From: Kocuria sp. p3-SID1428
Lineage (GTDB): Bacteria; Actinomycetota; Actinomycetes; Actinomycetales; Micrococcaceae
Assembly (NCBI RefSeq): GCF_025149945.1
Contig: NZ_JALXVH010000078.1
Span: 1-8,258, forward strand
Length of the DNA stretch: 8,258 nucleotides
Reading direction: 5' to 3'
Below are positions 6,213-8,258 of this stretch, piece by piece; within the stretch, counting starts at the first letter, position 1; each line of letters starts with the position of its first letter. The position numbers and the translations under genes were made by a program. Under the pieces are notes generated by a model, which made no database searches, was not told where the DNA came from, and saw nothing but the letters and a program-made list of their open reading frames with translations.

Positions 6213-6242
6213 GTGTCAGCCGGTGCGGGCGGCGGCCAGAAT
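6213..6242 (+). promoter_or_regulatory. Candidate leaderless promoter of the acetyltransferase
   Basis: The -35-like GTGTCA (6213-6218, four of six matches), an 18-bp spacer and the -10-like CAGAAT (6237-6242, four of six) are followed by six bases and then the ATG at 6249. That is the same -10 to ATG distance as at bioB. There is no convincing Shine-Dalgarno before the ATG, which supports a leaderless reading. Consensus agreement is only moderate. Confidence 0.45.
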
Positions 6243-6248
6243 GTCTGC

Positions 6249-6746
6249 ATGACCACCGGCACCCCCTTCACCGTGCGTACACCCGTCCCCGAAGACGCCC
6301 CGGGGATCGCGAGAGTGCACACGCAGTCGTGGCGGGAAACGTACACCGGGCTCGTGCCGGAGCGGTTCTTCGACGACGACGCCTTGCGCCGTCGGGAGGA
6401 GACGTGGACCCGGATGCTCGCAGAACCGTCCCGCCGTGTACGGGTTAGGGTGGCCGTGGTGGGCGAGACGATCATCGGTTTCGCGGGCACTGGGCAGCCC
6501 CGCGAAGACGACCCCGCCCGCGAGCACGCCCTGCACCTGCTCTATGTGCTCCGCGAGCACCACGGCACGGGCGCGGGACAGGCCCTGCTCGACGCCGTTC
6601 TCGGCGGGGAGCCCGCGCAGCTGTGGGTCGCGGAGGCCAATCCACGCGCCATCCGCTTCTACGAGCGCAACGGGTTCCGGGCGGACAGCGCCTCGTTGAC
6701 CGATCCCGGGCTGGAGGACCTGCGCGAGGTCCGCATGGTCCGGTGA
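6249..6746 (+). CDS. GNAT-family N-acetyltransferase, substrate unknown
   Basis: The 165-residue product, a normal single-domain GNAT length, should transfer an acetyl group from acetyl-CoA to an unidentified amine in the cytosol. The N-terminal part, RTPVPEDAPGIARVHTQSW (10-28) then ETYTGLVPERFF, is the helix alpha1-alpha2 region typical of this group. The acetyl-CoA pyrophosphate loop is at about 102-110 (REHHGTGAG), preceded by strand LLYV and followed by helix QALLDAVL. Motif B is NPRAIRFYERNGF (131-143). ATG 6249 has no good ribosome binding site but has a -10-like hexamer six bases upstream. It is convergent with the transporter gene, 61 bp away. Nothing ties it functionally to biotin. 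GNAT membership is secure; the substrate cannot be told. Confidence 0.9.
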   Translation: MTTGTPFTVRTPVPEDAPGIARVHTQSWRETYTGLVPERFFDDDALRRREETWTRMLAEPSRRVRVRVAVVGETIIGFAGTGQPREDDPAREHALHLLYVLREHHGTGAGQALLDAVLGGEPAQLWVAEANPRAIRFYERNGFRADSASLTDPGLEDLREVRMVR

Positions 6747-6753
6747 GACCGCG

Positions 6754-6806
6754 GACGACGTCGCTCCCCGCCACCCACGCGCGGCACGGGACCGTGCGGC
6801 GTCGTC
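6754..6806. terminator. Possible bidirectional terminator between convergent genes
   Basis: The outer arms GACGACG (6754-6760) and CGTCGTC (6800-6806) can pair. Inside them GCACG (6784-6788) and CGTGC (6793-6797) form a compact hairpin with a four-base GGAC loop. It sits in the 61-bp gap between two convergent genes, where a shared terminator is expected. There is no T-run on either strand, so the call rests mainly on position and GC-rich pairing. Confidence 0.3.
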
Positions 6807-6807
6807 G

Positions 6808-8199
6808 TCAGACCCCCGCGCCCACGATCAGCATGGTCGCCCCGAAGACCACCCCGGAGACCACCAGCACCACGGTGGTGTAGCCGAGGATGTCCCGGAT
6901 CTTCAGCCCGGCGATCGCCAGCAGGGGCAGGGCCCAGAAGGGCTGGATCATGTTGGTCCACTGGTCGCCGTACGCCACGGACATGATGATCACGGACGGG
7001 TCCACGCCCAGGCGGGCGGCGGCGTCGAGGAGGATGGGCGCCTGGATGGCCACCTGTCCACCGCCGGAGGGGACGAAGAAGTTCACGAGACCCGCGGAGA
7101 GGAAGGCCAGGAAGCCGAGGGTCTGGGGGGAGGCGACCTCCACGATGGAGTCCGAGAGCACCTGGATGAGCCCGCTGGCCGTCATGATGCCCATGATCCC
7201 GGCGTAGAGCGGGAACTGCAGCAGGATGTCACCCACGTTGGAGGCGGCGTTCTTGACGAGCGCCATGACCTCGAACGCGTTGCGGGAGAGCAGGAAGATC
7301 AGCGCCAGGAACATCCAGTTCACAATGTTCAGGGTCACGGTGCCGCCGGTGAAGTGGATGACCAGGTAGGCCACCAGGGCGAGGCCCACGAGCAGGGTGG
7401 GGATGCGTGAGGCGTCGAGGCGGTCGGCGGGCACTTCCACCTCGGGGGTGGCAATGCGCTGGTCGGACTCGGCGAGCGCGTCTGCGGTCACCGCGTGACT
7501 CGCGGGCACGGCCCGAGGCGCCACGAGCCACAGGGCGAAGGCGACGAGCACCACGGTGGCCACCGTAGCCGTGATGTTCCACCACGAGAACGTGGTCTGC
7601 GAGATGGGGATGACGTGGCCCACCTGCTTCTCGATGAACGAGCCGGGAGTTGCCGCGGTCAGCGGCCCCGAGCCCGAGTAGCCCATGTGCCACACCACGA
7701 AGCCGGAGAAGCCGGAGGCCACGAGCATGGGGAAGCTCACCGGCCTGCTGCGGCGCGAGAACCCGGCGGCGACCTCGCGCGCGAGCAGACCGCCGACCAC
7801 CAGGCCGAAGCCCCATGTGATCAGTGACGCCACCGCAGCGATCACGAACACGAACACGTAGGCCGCAAGCGGCGACCGCGGGATGCCGGCGAGCCGTGCG
7901 AGAAGCGCCCGAACCGGCCGAGTGCTCGCCAGGGCGTGGCCGAGCAGCAGCACCAGCGCCATCTGGGTCATGAACTCCAGCAGCCCCGAAAGTCCCGTCC
8001 CCCACCCCATGACAACGGTCACTGGGCCGGAGTCGGTCAGGACCAGTGCCATGACCGCAACCACCAGTGTCAGGACGATCGCGAAGATCAGCGCGGAGGG
8101 GATGAACCGCTCCACCACGTAGTTCACGGGCTTCATGGCCCGGGCAAGCACGGGGTCGGCGGTCGCCGCAGGAGTTGAGGAACGGTCGGGGGAGCTCAT
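6808..8199 (-). CDS. Short-chain fatty acid transporter, AtoE/SCFA_trans family
   Basis: This is a polytopic inner-membrane protein of 463 residues, the usual family length of about 440-470. The family is associated with uptake of short-chain fatty acids such as acetoacetate or butyrate. Hydrophobic segments lie near residues 33-55, 78-92, 111-140, 156-172, 208-226, 267-284, 289-305, 328-346, 360-377, 420-431 and 439-460. The diagnostic stretch WHMGYSGSGPLTAATPG is at 170-186. FFVPSGGGQVAIQ (374-386) and YGDQWTNMIQPFWALPLL (410-427) are also characteristic. A soluble Pro/Ala/Glu-rich loop spans about 228-265. ATG 8199 is preceded by GAAGAGG at six bases, a good ribosome binding site. Upstream bases 8200-8258 show no clear promoter. 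No acyl-CoA transferase or thiolase gene is visible to confirm the substrate. Confidence 0.9.
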   Translation of the reverse strand: MSSPDRSSTPAATADPVLARAMKPVNYVVERFIPSALIFAIVLTLVVAVMALVLTDSGPVTVVMGWGTGLSGLLEFMTQMALVLLLGHALASTRPVRALLARLAGIPRSPLAAYVFVFVIAAVASLITWGFGLVVGGLLAREVAAGFSRRSRPVSFPMLVASGFSGFVVWHMGYSGSGPLTAATPGSFIEKQVGHVIPISQTTFSWWNITATVATVVLVAFALWLVAPRAVPASHAVTADALAESDQRIATPEVEVPADRLDASRIPTLLVGLALVAYLVIHFTGGTVTLNIVNWMFLALIFLLSRNAFEVMALVKNAASNVGDILLQFPLYAGIMGIMTASGLIQVLSDSIVEVASPQTLGFLAFLSAGLVNFFVPSGGGQVAIQAPILLDAAARLGVDPSVIIMSVAYGDQWTNMIQPFWALPLLAIAGLKIRDILGYTTVVLVVSGVVFGATMLIVGAGV

Positions 8200-8258
8200 G
8201 GCGGGCCTCTTCTTCGTTGAGGAGGGTTGACGGGTAGGCGCCGACGACGCGTGCCGGG

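Larger units (their letters stand above)
5929..6248. other. 320-bp intergenic region, bioQ to acetyltransferase
   Basis: No credible gene lies here; the open frames are short and their composition does not fit coding. It holds two 62-bp palindromic modules, a 12-bp-stem hairpin between them, and a candidate leaderless promoter at its right end. These are entered separately. The flanks of the modules are pyrimidine-rich (CCACCGCC-type) stretches with no further recognised signal. Confidence 0.7.

Noticed and set aside
5292..6768. 15-bp identity GACGACGTCGCTCCC at 5292-5306 and 6754-6768
   Set aside because: Similarity fades just outside the match, the word is GC-biased, and one such pair is close to chance expectation here; too weak to call a repeat.

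Overview
This is a GC-rich window from a high-GC Gram-positive bacterium. The biotin gene set, a TetR regulator of BioQ type and very GC-rich third codon positions suggest an actinobacterium, most plausibly a Micrococcales member such as a Kocuria- or Micrococcus-like organism. That assignment is an inference from protein style; nothing here proves the genus.

Layout. Positions 155-5191 hold a complete late biotin operon on the minus strand, in the order bioB, bioA, bioF, bioD. bioB/bioA overlap by 8 bp and bioA/bioF by 4 bp (ATGA). bioD follows after a 93-bp spacer with its own good ribosome binding site. Divergent from bioB, at 5374-5928, lies a small TetR-family gene, read here as the biotin repressor BioQ. 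Next comes a 320-bp intergenic region (5929-6248) with two copies of a 62-bp palindromic module and a separate hairpin. It is followed by a plus-strand GNAT acetyltransferase (6249-6746). Convergent with that gene is an AtoE/SCFA_trans-family short-chain fatty acid transporter (6808-8199, minus).

How it works together. BioF condenses pimeloyl-thioester with alanine. BioA transaminates the product to DAPA, BioD closes the ureido ring to give dethiobiotin, and BioB inserts sulfur to give biotin. No pimeloyl-synthesis gene (bioC, bioH, bioI, bioW), bioY or birA is in the window. The bioB promoter is very readable: TTGACA, a 16-bp spacer, then AATAAT, with a predicted start on the A of the bioB ATG, so the operon mRNA is probably leaderless. 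Two perfect TGAAC-N3-GTTCA palindromes, 18 bp apart, sit exactly on this promoter (one between -35 and -10, one over the -10 edge, start site and ATG). This matches the published BioQ operator style and gives a simple repression model.

Most worth a second look: (1) the twin-operator, leaderless bioB control region; (2) a family of 62-bp modules built from paired 23-bp arms, one copy after bioD and two after bioQ, so that they bracket the biotin locus; (3) low-complexity Ala/Gly/Pro/Ser/Thr/Asp-rich insertions in BioB, BioA, BioD and BioQ, including a roughly 130-residue BioB tail with a Cys-x3-Cys pair. I found no CRISPR array, tRNA, rRNA, insertion sequence or prophage gene.
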